A stretch of DNA of 64,000 nucleotides from Darksidea phi (GCA_030770425.1 JASJFT010000077.1:124001-188000); one strand, 5' to 3'. Counted from the stretch's first letter, positions 36,066 through 48,152 are shown. Numbers and translations are program-made. Notes: generated from the letters alone by a model not told the origin.

Positions 36066-37820
36066 TGCGCCAGGGTGAAGGTGGTGATAAGGAGTTGGTG
36101 AGGAAGGAGTTGGTGAGGAAGGAGTTGGTGAGGAAGGAGTTGGTGAGGAAGGAGTTGGTGAGGAAGGAGTTTGGTAGGTTGTTGGGAGCAGAGGAAGGTG
36201 TTGAGGGTCTCTTTTATGTGCTTTTCAAAGCAAGATTTATAAACGAGTTCGAAGCGCTGTGCGTCCAGGCCAAGCTTCCAGTGGTCCCGTGGTACAAGAG
36301 GTTAAATGGGGAGTAGTGTGTATGTGAATGACGACGGGGTGGGAAGAAGCGAGTTGATTTGTCCAACGAAGACAGGCACTCAGGTTGGGTTTAAATGACT
36401 TTTGTGCGACCCAGATTCAGTGAAGCATAAGGTATCCAGTTGGCCAAAACGGGATGCGACCCAAGGCGGAGGCGCGGGATGTCGCAGCTGCTTTCTGCAA
36501 ACGGCGATATAGCGTTTGGAGGGTCCGTGGGGAAGCTTCTGATAAGCCGTGTTTGATTGTCTTGGTGGCAGCTAGTGTATGAAGATGTGCGTCCAAGAAG
36601 TCCAAGAAGCTTGGAGGTGCGACGTGCTCTAGAAGACGGGCGACTGTTGGCTCGTCTGTCCTTGGCAGGTGGAGGTCACGGGGTCGGTGTTTTAACAGGC
36701 ACTGTGTGCTGTATAACTTTTATGAGTCCCAGATAGGTTTCCAAATTTTGGGGCGGTTACGATCTGTTGTGTTTCAAGCGTTTTGAATCTCTTGGTTGTT
36801 GATCAATGCGCTTGGCGAGGTCCAATGCGGCAGTCTGACGCGGCGGAGTGGAGATGTATTGACACAAGAAAAGGATGTTAGGGCCTGGTAGTATAGGGGG
36901 CAGACACTGTATTATGCCTTGCCTTTGCTGTGCGAGGAAAGCTTCGGTCCGGGGGAGGCCAAAGGAGTCGGAGAAAAGGATGGGTGAAGAGAGGGGGTTC
37001 TGAGCGCCAACGTTCAACGCCAGAAAAGCAGCGCACCTAAAATATAGAATATTCCAATCACAAGCAAAAATCCGGTTCTTTCCCACCTAGCCCGCTTCAG
37101 GATTGTTTTCGCACTCACCTATGCAACGAGGTGGATGGGCGCTAAAATGCGCCCGTGTGGGTTAAAATCTCGTAAAGCAGCCACGTTGGGGCAGCCAGAA
37201 TGCTCTTTGGCCGTGGGAGGTGTCTGACACTGCGTCTCGGGATCGTCGGGGCGACGGCCAGGCGCATAAGCCTTGCGTGCCAGTGTGTTGCTTTTGCACG
37301 ACGCCATGCAGAAGCCTTGGGCGACTGTTGGCGGTGAGATTGCTTTCATGTGCGGGGGTAGGTCACGCTGCCCGCGGCCCCGTCTTTGCCTGAGCCGAGA
37401 ATAGCCTTTTGCGCTGCGTGGCTTCGGGTGGCAGATCTTATAAACTACAGAGTGAGCTGAGGTAACGGTGTGTTGGGCATGAGAGGCAGGTTCATGTTGG
37501 TGGCGGTTATCCGCGAAGAACCCAGGTTGAACATCTATGTGCGTAGTCATCCATGCCACCACGACAGAAGGTGGGGAGGACGCATTCCCCCCAATACCGC
37601 AGAGAGTGGTCGCCAGCCCTCTCTCAGGCAAACGCTCGTTGATAGTGATAGATCTATCATTGGCCAACGACTCTATCATCAATCGCCCGTCTACAAGGCT
37701 TAATCCCTTCAAGAGATGCCTCCTTCATCATCTGTCTCGTCTCGACGCGTCTCCGACGAATTATCTGCGACAACCATGCTAGGGAGGCGCATCAAGCCTT
37801 CGGGCGGCATCCTACGGTCC
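36066..37820. other. Region between the small protein and the ABC transporter relic
   Basis: About 1.75 kb. Apart from the 15-bp repeat near the left end I see no feature. A minus-strand frame at 37119-37712 (197 codons) has no recognisable domain. Confidence 0.45.
36089..36178. repeat. 15-bp tandem repeat, six units
   Basis: Five identical copies of AAGGAGTTGGTGAGG start at 36089, 36104, 36119, 36134 and 36149, and a sixth, altered copy occupies 36164-36178. The perfect identity of five units implies recent expansion or ongoing homogenisation. The unit is a multiple of three and open in the plus frame (Lys-Glu-Leu-Val-Arg). Confidence 0.95.
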
Positions 37821-40800
37821 TCGCCTTATCTTGACCTCAGCTTTACCCGTTGCCTTGAACTGTGACCAAACAGTCTCCACGCCTGATCAGCCACAGGGTC
37901 GCGAGTGTGTCAAAGCGATGAGTCCTTCGGTCCTGGCGTCGGCTCATGTCGTGGGGGTTAGCATTCTAGGCTTCCCACAGGCTGCATTGCTCCTGCTGGC
38001 TGGCCGATTGGCTACGCTCCGGCAACAACGAGATAAAGTTGCTAAGAGTTCTTACTTGAGCTTCCTCAAAACGGTGCCTCCCTGGCATGTCGCGTTGGTG
38101 GAAGTGGAGGTACCAACGAGTACAAGGTCTCGGGGCTTTCCTATGCTGTTTCCTCAGTTGTCCTACTAGCGGTATGGAGTGATACCGACGGATGCAAGAC
38201 GAAGTGGTCAATCGCGTCCGCCTCTCTAGAGTTACTTGGATCGCTATGCATCGTGACATTGTCTTAAGTGGTTTCTTACTATTGCTTGAGTCGCTCGATA
38301 AGCGCGAGTTGTTCTATTCCGACCGAGATCGTAGACTTCCCCCGGAGGAAACCATCGGATGGTTCGGGTAACGATTTTTTGGTATCTCAATGGCTCGTTC
38401 CGAAAGGGCTACCAAAATATCCTCAAACCAGCAGATCTGTAGAGCACTGATGCAGATCTTGCATCTAAGAGAAGAGAAGCCGCCTTCCAAGGTGCTTGGT
38501 CGAAGAAGGACACGACGAGCAGTGCACCATAGCACGAACCATACTCAAGATACTTTGGCTTGATTTGCTCTCCCCGGTCCTTACCAGGTGCGCAATTGTC
38601 CTCACACCCATCGACCTGGTAGAGAAACGACAATTGGCCTTATTTTTGGACTACTTCAGACAGGTACAACCTTGAGTCAGCCACATCTCATTACGCGATA
38701 GTCAGATATGTGGAGGACGGTGATAGTTCAGGATCCGAAAACATTGATTATGGACTTATCGCCGCCTTCGCACTCAACTACGCCTTTCTGGCCATGCCTC
38801 TAGTTGGTGCGCCCAAAATGTGACCCAGCTTTTTACCTATGTTCGAAGCTGCACGATATCACTGATATATGAGAAGACGTTGAAAACCACTTCGAAGAAC
38901 GTCGACTTGGGTGGGGCAACAGTACTGATGTAAGAGCGTGCAGTATTTGCTGAATCGGCAATAATTTCAGTAGGATCGTTGATGTTGAGAAGCTGCTCAA
39001 CGGATGCCGGCACATGCATGAGATCTCCGCTGCTGTCATCAGCACTGGCGTTGCGTTGTGTATTCTTTACACGCATTTGGGTATAATTCAAGCAATTTTC
39101 CTCCCAAGTCTCATGCTTACCATTCCGCAAGCGCTGCTTTCGTGGCTCCGTTGCTGATCATTCTAGCAACCACTGCTTTAAGCATATGGTAAGACCCTAA
39201 ACTACCAATAGTAAATGCACGTTAATCATAATCTGCGTTTGGGCAGGATTGGGGAGCAAATGAGAGCCCATCAGTTGATTTGGGCTGCTGCCACGCAGAC
39301 AGGATGATCTCTCTGACGCCGTGTTTTGTATGCTAACAAAGCTTCGAGACCTCAAAGTCGCCACCCATAAGCATATCCGAAAAATTCTCTTATGGAACAT
39401 GCGGATCTCCAACCTCATATTCCAGCTAATGATGTTCACTACCTACGTTGCCTTCGCCATCATCATGCTGCGGAAGCAGAACAGAACCGAGCTCGACTTT
39501 AATAAGCTTTATGGCTCGCTGTCAGCCTTGAAGCTAGTGACTACCCCGCTAATGGTGGTCATTCACTATAGTCTGGCATCGCTTGAAAGGATCGAGAAGT
39601 TCCTTGATGTTGGGTCCATTGAGCACACATGAGTTACCTAACACTACTCCATCAACAGTATCAGAGGGTTTAGAGCTTCTTCCAATCGAACGTGACCGCT
39701 CTCGGGTCCCAGTCACCTCGATGAACAACGCAACTTTCGCAGTAGACGAGCAGCCCCTGTTGTTCGACATCATGACAGATTTCCAGTCGGGCTGTTTCAC
39801 AATGATAATTGGAAAAGTTGGATCCGGGAAATCGGTCTTTCTACGCTCTGTAGCAGGTGAGACTAAATCTTTTTATCGTTATCACTATAATCAACAACAT
39901 GCTCTGCTGCATCTATCTAGCGTCAGTCAAAGTTTCCATCGCCCCGATGCTCATGCTGATTGAAGTGATAGGCATTTCACGTTGTGTTTCTTGCCGAAGT
40001 TGAGTCTAAATCTGCATGCCAGTCAACTGACCTCTCTAATGCGGTATGTCTTCTTCTCAAAACAATGCATGTGCACATATTCCGTGCTATGCCTCTCCAT
40101 TTGCATAATTTCGCATACTAATGACAGCTCAGAGTCAAATTTCCGTCGATCCTTACCACAGACATCGGCTCCATCACCGATCGGTTCTCGCAGGACATAG
40201 TCCTGGTAGATACTCAATTACAGAGCGCGTGGATAAACGTGACTGCAGGTACTTTATATCCTCTTCCACGCCTTCTTCGAAAGCTAACGGCGGTAGAACT
40301 TCTCATCATAAATCTCGACAATAGCTATCATTATAGTAGCGACGCCTCCTTTTGCTGGAAAGATTCCCTTGCTTGCAGGCATTGGTCATTCGATCTAGCG
40401 AGTCTATCTCCAAACTTCAAGGCAGGTGCGCTTGATGGACCTTGAGGCGAAAGCGCCCCCTTGTACGCATTTCCTTGAAAGCCTGGCAGGCATAGTCACT
40501 ATTGGGGCGTTTGGATGGGCTTCAGAATGCCACAAGAAGAACAGCGCGTATCTCGACCAGTCCCAGGTCCCGTTCTACTTGCTCTTTGTAATCCCTAATT
40601 GGCTCAATCTAGTCCTCGAGCTTATGGCTGCGGGCTTGGTCACTGTGATCTGTGGCTTGGCTGGGGGCCTCCGCTCGAAAGTAGATGGCGCTTGTGTCGG
40701 CTGTGGGTAGTTCCGTCTCACAATACCTACTAATGCATACTAATGAAGCGCAGATGGACTTGGGCTTGAATTTTCGAATCATGATTCTATCGTGGGCTGA

Positions 40801-41674
40801 TTTGGAGACTCCACTTAGTGCTCTTACTCGCATACGGCGGTTTGCCGCTACTCCCACGGAGAGTCAGGACATCGCGCAAGCTGATTGCCTATGCATGGCT
40901 CCTTAGCATTTCGTAAATTTTCAGCAGACTATACTTGAAGCGGGAAAACCGGTGCTCAAGTGTGTCAACCTCAGCACCAAAGCCGGCGGGTAGCGGCAAA
41001 TCGAGTCTCGTGGCTACACTATTCGGCCTTCTCCACCAGCAAGGAGGCGATATTCTGATTGATGTTATCCGCACTACGGATGTCTCATTGCTCGTTCTCA
41101 GGCTCAAGATCATCGCTCTATCGCAAGAGTTTTTTTTTTTTTTCCTGAGAGGTACGGTACGCCACAATTTTGCGCCGTGGAACGTAGAGGAAGGACGTCG
41201 TCCAGTCTCTGATGCTCAAATGAAAGATGCACTGCAATAAGTACAGCTCTAGGATAAGCTAACCGCTGCAGTCTGCGCTCGACATGAGCCTAGACAATGT
41301 GGAGAGTGTGCTCTCCCAAGGCGAAAGATCGCTCTTCTGCCTCGCACGAGCCATCCTTATGGATGTAAGATCACCGTCCTCGACAAAGCTACTAGCAGGT
41401 GCAGCCTCTCATTGCTCCCTAAGATGCTTCTAGATCTAACGAGTGGATACAGCGTTGATGCCCAACCTGATGCCCTCATGCAGCATACACTACGCACGAC
41501 CTTCGCTAACCGTACCGTAATCGCCATCGCTCACCGGCCGACAGCATTCTTGATTTCGACAGCGTGGTCGTTATAGATGCAGGCGGTATTGCTGAAGTTG
41601 AGGAGCCCGCACAACTTCTAGAAATGCAGAGCAGTCAGTTTAAAGGGTTGGTGGAAGGCCAGGAAATGAAGTAA
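37821..41674 (+). pseudogene. Decayed ABC-C (MRP-type) multidrug transporter
   Basis: Pieces of one full-length ABC-C transporter appear in the right order but in changing frames with many stops. N-terminal membrane region: ALLLLAGRLATLRQQRDKV (about 37985-38030), then GLSYAVSSVVLLAVWSDTDG (from 38135). First transmembrane domain: YGLIAAFALNYAFLA (about 38750), SLIYEKTLKTTSKNVDLGGATVLM (about 38855-38935), MHEISAAVISTGVALCILYTHLG (about 39010-39085). First nucleotide-binding domain: Walker A GKVGSGKS (about 39810). Second transmembrane domain: TDIGSITDRFSQDIVLVD (about 40160), DLEAKAPPCTHFLESLAGI (about 40438). Second nucleotide-binding domain: AGSGKSSLVATLFGLL (about 40985), SQGERSLFCLARAIL (about 41312), then VIAIAHRPT, ending near TAA 41672-41674. 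Only about 330 bp separate the first Walker A from TDIGS, where intact genes need over 1 kb, so most of the first NBD is deleted. A fully intron-based rescue is unlikely given that deletion and the changing frames. Confidence 0.9.
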
Positions 41675-43084
41675 TGGGAGGAGAGATTTGGTTGGATGGG
41701 CGCGAAGCAGGTGGTTTGAGTGGGAGATGTGGTGTGGGTGGTTCGTGATAGTAGTACTTGGAAATGAAGATAAGAGCGCAGGAGCGATAGGTGCGCGGAT
41801 GAGTGGCGTAGTTGCAGAAAAGCGGTGTGGGTGTACAGCATGCAGGTCTGATGGTGGTGTGTGGAGCGGCTCGGCTCGGCCATCCAGTGTCTCGCATTCG
41901 GTGAGCGAGCCTAGACAGGACCCATCTCGTATCGATCTAGACACCGAGCATTCCATGCGTAGAGGAGCCGAAGGGATCAAATAAGCGTCTTTGCGCATCT
42001 AGTAGCTAGTGTTTTGATTGGCGTGGTGTCTTCAGATATTGGCGAGAGTTGGGAGAGAAAGAGATGCAACATCTGCTTGCAAAATTCCCCGACGACCTCC
42101 CCGATAATCATTCTTCCAGTTTGTCCCTACAATATGCTAGTAAGTGCAGTGTCCGTGTTGCCCTGAATTTCCCTGCGAAGGTGCACACACATAGCGTGGA
42201 CCGAGATTTCATTCCATCTTTCCGGTGAACGTCCTGCCGCTGCTGCCGTTAAACATTTTCTCTCACGATACGCTCCGAATTCATCTCCATGGAATTGTCT
42301 TTGAAGTGGAATCATGGTGACGTTTAATGCGCGCTTCATAACCATCTCTTCGGCCTCGGATGTCAGACCAAGCGTTCACAGTTTGTGATGCAACAGAAGC
42401 GGCAATACCATGATATCAATGTTGTTTGCCGCATGAATGGATATGTGTCGTTAGAGCCATCTCGTTGCTGCTGGAAGGAGAGACGTTGGGAGCCTGAACA
42501 TGACAAAAACGCTTCTTAACCACTGTTCCTCTTTGCGTTGATTGCGTCTGCGACATGGAACATCTGAAGTGTTTGAGGGCTTTGCTTCCTTCTCCCTTCG
42601 CTCTTGTCTCTCGACTCCTTTCATGCATATTAATTCTCATCTATTGGTCTTACATACTATCGCACATAGTTCGGATAGCGAATGTCTCTCGTATCGCGTG
42701 CCGAGAAGTGAATACGATACTAACCCAATCAGCATTGTAACACAGGATTCGTCACACGACGTAAGGCTGCTTCAAGGTAAGAACACGGACGATCATACTC
42801 GGTGTCTCAAATCTAGCGCCTTTGAGTGCGTCTCGGAAGCGCGACTCTCGGATTCCCGACTGGAAATGCCTGATCTCTGTTTCGGGCCCGAATGCGTGGC
42901 GCTTTTGAGAGTGCGGGGTGCAGCATACGGAGTTCCGAGAAGGAAACATAACTTTCAGCCTTTCGTCTGAATCATCCCCCAGCTCCTGCTGTTCTGGGCA
43001 GTAACATCTCCGAGCCTTCGTCTATCGCTTAACCTTTCCTTCGCTCCGCTTCCTTCATCCGGCTGCTCCGCAATCCGCTCTGAC
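41675..43084. other. Region between the ABC relic and the F-box-like gene
   Basis: About 1.4 kb without a supported gene. The frames at 41640-41998 (minus) and 42542-42970 (plus) show no domain. The right end must hold the promoter of the next gene. Confidence 0.45.
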
Positions 43085-44437
43085 ATGGACACACTACCAC
43101 TGGAGATCCTGTCTATGATTATCGAGCAGCTCTGGAACGATCCGCCCAATTCTCCAAGTCGAGGACCCCGACTTAGCCACCCGAAAGCCAAGTCAAAGGA
43201 CCAGCTGCTCATGAATCTCAGATCCATTCGTCTGGTCTGTAAAGCATTTTGTCACGCTGCTTGCAGCATTTTCGGCGAAACGTATTTCCAGGTCAGGTGG
43301 GTGTCACTATCGCAAGACAGCCTGACGAACCTCCATGCTCTTTCCCGGCTATCGCAATATGCCCGCCATGTTCATACCCTTCGAATCGACGCACACAACT
43401 TCGATCGCTGCTTGGACGAAAGCGGAGAGAATATTGTCATACTGGCCAAGGCATTGAGGAACCTTGAGTCAACACTCAGGTCTATACTCCTCTCACTCAA
43501 GTGCTCGCGGCCATCAGAGGATTGCTTGCACGAGATCAAAGTGGCAGATGCTGTTCGCAATGCGCTTTTACATTCTCACGTACAACCAGCAAGGCTTCGT
43601 GTCTATACCAACAGACCAAAGGTCTTCTGTATCTCAACCTCGCAAATATATTTGGCACACGCAGTAAATTTACAGCATTTGACTTGCCTCAAGCTAGACT
43701 TCATCAATGAAACAACCGTAGACCCCGAAATCCACCAAGCTCTGTCCAGACGAACGATCGCTCGCTTCATTGGTGCCATACCCCAGCTTCAGCATCTATC
43801 TATATATTTTGCGAGGGATATATGGTATCGAGCGCCCTTGAAGTCACTATTGGGCGACAATATCATCGACCGCCTAAAGACAATCCGACTATGCGGCTTC
43901 AATAGCCGGGAGAAAGAGATGACTAGATTCATGATGCGGCACAAAGACACGCTTCAATCTCTCGAGATCGTCGACTTCAAACTTCGAAATGGCTCTTGGA
44001 GGAACGTGTTTCGAAACATGAGCAAGCATACCAACATTGGGACATTACAAATCCGCCGGATATGGGACCGAGACGAAGTCTTTCTTCTCTCAGATACGAT
44101 TCACCAAGTCTTTAGCCGCGTCGAATTCGAGGCGGCAAATTGGGACAACATCGCTTCTTCGCGAGATGATACCAATCTCGATCCAGAGCCCGTGGAACTC
44201 GGTGAAACAGGCACATATATAGCCTTTCCAGAAGACCTGCTTTACGATGATGACGATGTCGAGGATGACGATATGGTCAATCCACTGCCATACTTTGCGC
44301 ATGAGCTGTTACATCCGGGACATAATGGGGGTTTTGGACCGTATAGCGGTTCAGAAGATGATGCGTCAGGGTCTCCGACGACTTCAATAAGCTCGCTTGA
44401 GACGGAGAGTGGCTTGGGTCATGGTGTTGAGGTTTGA
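43085..44437 (+). CDS. F-box-like protein of unknown function
   Basis: An intronless frame of 450 residues from an ATG at 43085. The start, MDTLPLEILSMIIEQLW, followed after a spacer by LRSIRLVCKAFCHAACSIFGETYF, has the pattern of an F-box (LP.EIL..I...L, then R.VCK.F), although a longer spacer than usual lies between the two halves. The remainder alternates hydrophobic and polar segments like degenerate leucine-rich repeats (LSQYARHVHTLRID, TIRLCGF, TLQSLEIVDFKLRNGSW, IGTLQIRRIW). The last 80 residues are acidic and Ser-rich (YDDDDVEDDDM, SGSEDDASGSPTTS). F-box proteins bring substrates to SCF ubiquitin ligases; here the target is unknown. Such genes are numerous and fast-evolving in moulds. 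It sits in the accessory part of the window. Confidence 0.75.
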   Translation: MDTLPLEILSMIIEQLWNDPPNSPSRGPRLSHPKAKSKDQLLMNLRSIRLVCKAFCHAACSIFGETYFQVRWVSLSQDSLTNLHALSRLSQYARHVHTLRIDAHNFDRCLDESGENIVILAKALRNLESTLRSILLSLKCSRPSEDCLHEIKVADAVRNALLHSHVQPARLRVYTNRPKVFCISTSQIYLAHAVNLQHLTCLKLDFINETTVDPEIHQALSRRTIARFIGAIPQLQHLSIYFARDIWYRAPLKSLLGDNIIDRLKTIRLCGFNSREKEMTRFMMRHKDTLQSLEIVDFKLRNGSWRNVFRNMSKHTNIGTLQIRRIWDRDEVFLLSDTIHQVFSRVEFEAANWDNIASSRDDTNLDPEPVELGETGTYIAFPEDLLYDDDDVEDDDMVNPLPYFAHELLHPGHNGGFGPYSGSEDDASGSPTTSISSLETESGLGHGVEV

Positions 44438-45964
44438 CGATGAAGCTCAGGCTGTCATGTACCGGTTTAGGCTGGCATGACTGGTTTATTTCAGAAGACC
44501 CCTATATAGAAGAATCCATTGGAATGTCGCGACCTAGAGCTGATTGAATGACATCTCTATTCTCTCGTTTGCTTTGTTTCTGCTGTCGTCAGTAGTGCTC
44601 TGGTGGTGTTGATGGATGATATAGGTGATCCATTCTTCGTCCTTTACCTCTACCACCTGTGAGCTCCCTTAATGTATTTCACCTACAACCGACCATAAAC
44701 CCATAAACAACTTTTCTCTCTCTCTCATACATACTTACCTCCAGTAATGCGACTCCAACACCTTCAGCGTCCTTTCCTCCCCCAGTATTTAGCGCCTTGG
44801 CTCTCGCTTCTCTCAACCTTCGCCAGACGTCAACCCATCTTCTTTCCATCACACATTATTCTCAACAACAAGAACAACCGCCATTTCTTCTGGTTCGATA
44901 CTGCTGTTTACTTGGTCGGACTCTGGGTATCTTCCGACATGATGCAATGAATCGTTGGCTCTTTGCTGGGCTTGTCGCGCGTCGAACGTGGTCGTGGGCA
45001 GGCATTACCAACGCTCAGCGATTGGCTTCAGGTTGCTGAAGCCGATGATAAGTTAAACAATCAACAAGAGCTTATACTCCCCATCACTTCCATGACCGGA
45101 TTGTTGGGCTTCATACCGTCACTGTACTGTCAAGAGCATGGGAAATGAGGAGCAGCACAGATTCGCCGATAGTTAAATGTAGGCTGCAAGAAGATGGGCC
45201 GGATGCCAAGCGGTGATAACAGTCCAAGTTCTTTTGCACCGGCTCTTCCTTCCGAAACAGAACCTGGAACAAAGTTTATTCCTGAGGGAGACGAAGGGCA
45301 GGTGTTACTTGCGATCACTGACCATATACTAAACAACGGTAAAACTATTCCTACAGCATGATGGGCGTTTCTTCAATGGGTGGTATTGTTGGTGCGAAAG
45401 GAACCCCATCTCAGCGCCGTGTCTCTCGCCCTGGAGCATGGGACTTAGACAATCTACGCCTCCTCATTTCAGTGGCCGCTTTGCCGACTACATTCACCGT
45501 TGGTAGGAAATTGCGGCCGCTCATTTGTCTCTACGTCAAGCGGCGGGTTGGGACGCGCTGCCGTCGTAATGGCGTCCGCGTCTACACGAACAGTTTCACC
45601 TCCTGTGGAGCAAAGCGTTCCCAGCCTGTATATCAATGCTTTGGTTTTCATCATCTGAGATAAAAATCTCTCGGATTTGGCTTCTGGGATGTCCTATAGA
45701 GAGCAAGCGCGGTTTGAGGGTATCGCACATCGACGACCCCGCCAAGTCCCACCATTTCTCTGGCAACGGCAGCCTGGTGAAGGACTCGTGACTACAATGG
45801 AGTCATACACCCCAAGCGGTGAACGGTGAACGACCGGCGACGCATTTTTCCGGCCGATTGGCCGAGAAAACTTTGCTTATAAGCTCTCTCGACACGATTT
45901 TAAGACTTCACACACACACTCGCTTTGTGACCTTGCCCGCAAGGTCACTCTAAACTCCCTCAAC
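44438..45964. other. Region with coding-like remnants
   Basis: About 1.5 kb between two unrelated orphan genes. Short plus-strand phrases read like coding sequence without forming a gene: a 52-codon frame from ATG 45203 to TGA 45361 (contains GTKFIPEGDEGQVLLAITDH), and a frame around 44800-45039. I cannot name the family. These may be fragments of a dead gene. The 3' part carries the promoter of the next gene. Confidence 0.4.
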
Positions 45965-47020
45965 ATGACGCCCGCCAGCTCCAACGAGATGGCCGTTTTC
46001 AACTCCGGTCAGTGGCTCACCTTCAGCCTAGGCTGAGACTCATTTACGCAAAACTTGCTAACAGTCTATACAGGTGCCAACAAGGCAGTCTCCGGCTACG
46101 ACAACTCTAAGATGGTACGTATACCGGCTTTGCAGCCAATCCCTTTGCTCGCTATGGTAGCTGCTCCTACCATGGCACCTGCCCTGCCGCCTGCCTTGTG
46201 TTTTGCTTCAATTTTACCACTGCTTCATGACTTACATCAGCAATTCCAGGCCGAGGAGAAGTCGGCTGGTAGCACATTCCCGATTGAGCTGCTCCACGAA
46301 ATTGGCGAGAATATGGGCCTCGAGGTTGGGAAGCTTCGGCTTTTGTGCCGCGACCTAGACGATTATTTCACACCAGTGCTTGCGAAGAAAGTTTCGGACA
46401 ACAAGAAAGTGTACGCCACCGCCGCTTCCATGTCAAGTTGGCTCGCCCTTGCTTCAACGAAATGGGCCCATCTGATCACGCACATCACCGTGGTCGGCGA
46501 AACATTCCGTGAGCATGAATACGGTTACGAGTGGGCCTGGGAGCTCGCGCAAGACAAGGGAATGCACCTATGCGACGAGTCCGACAACCACTTCATCAGC
46601 AAGATCAACATTTCTCACCGCGAATTGGCTATCTATGCACAGCGGTACGTCACCTCTGGCACCTACCGTGACTGTCTGGGGCATATCCTGTGCGGTCTCC
46701 CGAGCCTCAAAAAGGTCACTATCCAGTCCGAACTGGCGCCCGGTGAACACATTCCAGGCTGGGAGGGTGTCCACATGCTTCCACACATTTCTGGAATCCA
46801 CAAGCTCGACCTCAAGCACGTCTTCTACGGTACGTGGCAATACGACACAAAGCACAAGACGGTGACCCTTTATGTGGATGAGTATGGTGAGGAGGTTCAA
46901 AGCGTTCAGGATCCTGGACCCCAAGCTGGGTTCCATGACGACGTCGCCGCCGCTCTCGAGGTGAGGAAGGCCTTGGTGGGATTCAGGGGAGAAGTGGACG
47001 TCGTGACTGTCGTAGACTAG
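45965..47020 (+). CDS. Hypothetical protein, lineage-restricted
   Basis: Three exons (45965-46007, 46074-46114, 46241-47020) give 287 residues. The start is MTPASSNEMAVFNSG, with GTCAGT and GTACGT donors; the first intron ends GCTAACAG...ACAG. The body begins FPIELLHEIGENMGLEVGKLRLLCRDLDDYFTPVLAKKV, which resembles the first helices of an F-box-like domain (F..ELL.EI... LRL.CR). It continues with a mixed globular region (WLALASTKWAHLITHITVVGE, ILCGLPSLKKVTIQSEL) and ends VDVVTVVD. No signal peptide or membrane segment is present in the spliced form. The second intron is 126 bp, free of stops and in frame, so the unspliced RNA also codes; the acceptor may instead be nine bases later (46249). 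I do not recognise a named family. Confidence 0.7.
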
Positions 47021-47284
47021 ACAACACTCGACACTGCTCGGTGGAATGATGATGGCCAACGTTATGGGATGAAGGCTCGATTCACGGCTCGTTGCATCGA
47101 TTTTGCGGGGCACTATTTGCTATGAGAGACGGCTATTGACGGAGAGAGCCTCGGAGTTGGTGGTTTCTGGGCGGTCAGGCTCTCATAAAACACAATCGTA
47201 GTGTGTAGTGCGCACTTGATGCATCCACGAATGAAAAGATGCATCAAATATTCCGTCTCTGTTCGTTATGTGGTGACGATTCGT

Positions 47285-47830
47285 TAAATGGTCTTTGCAG
47301 ATTAAGGCGCGCGTGGTGTTTTCGCGTCCTACGGCGCGGAAGTGTCACGAATGTGGATGCCTCGCACATAGGAAGGCGCGCGACATGAGAACGCGTCGGG
47401 CGACGCGAAAGTTTATGATCCTTCAGTATATTTCATATACTGAGTGACCTCTGGATAGGTTCTACAGATAAAGGCGCGTTATAGGAACCCGACAGGCGAC
47501 GTAGTGTCCCGGGTGTCCAGTGTGCATAGCTCATGTGGCCCCCGGATGAGGTTTACAGAGAGGACCACCTTTGAATGGGCCGACTCTCAAATTATCCAGC
47601 TCACCTTTAGGCCTCTAGTAGAGAGTAACAAGGTTTACAGAGGTTGAGCCGGCACCCAGAACGTCGAAGGTCGCCATCATGCCTCTATTGCGTAGAGCAT
47701 CGGAATGACCTTTGGATGCGTTTTGCAAAGGATGACCTCTGAACAAGCCAGCGTCCCAGCATGTCGAGGCCGTCTTCAGATCTGTTCTGTAGTGTGTATA
47801 GCCTTCTGAAGGCTACCTGGATGACTTTGA
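47285..47830. repeat. Degenerate tandem array, period roughly 80-100 bp
   Basis: A recurring phrase of the type GGTTTACAGA or GGTTCTACAGA, often preceded by TGACCTYTGGAT and followed by a CGC- or CC-rich stretch, appears at about 47293, 47365 (poor), 47459, 47550, 47631 and 47721. The CAG cores are 67 to 102 bp apart. Copies share AAGGCGCG (47304, 47372, 47473) and ACGTCG/ATGTCGA-type blocks. Divergence between units is high, so this is an old array. Confidence 0.5.
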
Positions 47831-48075
47831 CGTAGCTCGCTCCCACGGTGACTCGTACGCAGGATATTAAAGTCATCGCCTGACCTCTGCTTTATGAACT
47901 GTGCTACAGGCTTTCTGGATGCCTTTTGCACGAGCGGGCTAGCTGAGTGCACGCGCACGCACAACGGAAGAGTGCTTGATAACTTGCTATGGTCTGGAGG
48001 GCTGATGGAACAGGGGGGCATACTGCTAACGAGCATTCAAGGGGTCTGGACAAGATATCGCGGGGGATTCAAGCG

Positions 48076-48076
<1 letters not shown>

Positions 48077-48152
<76 letters not shown>

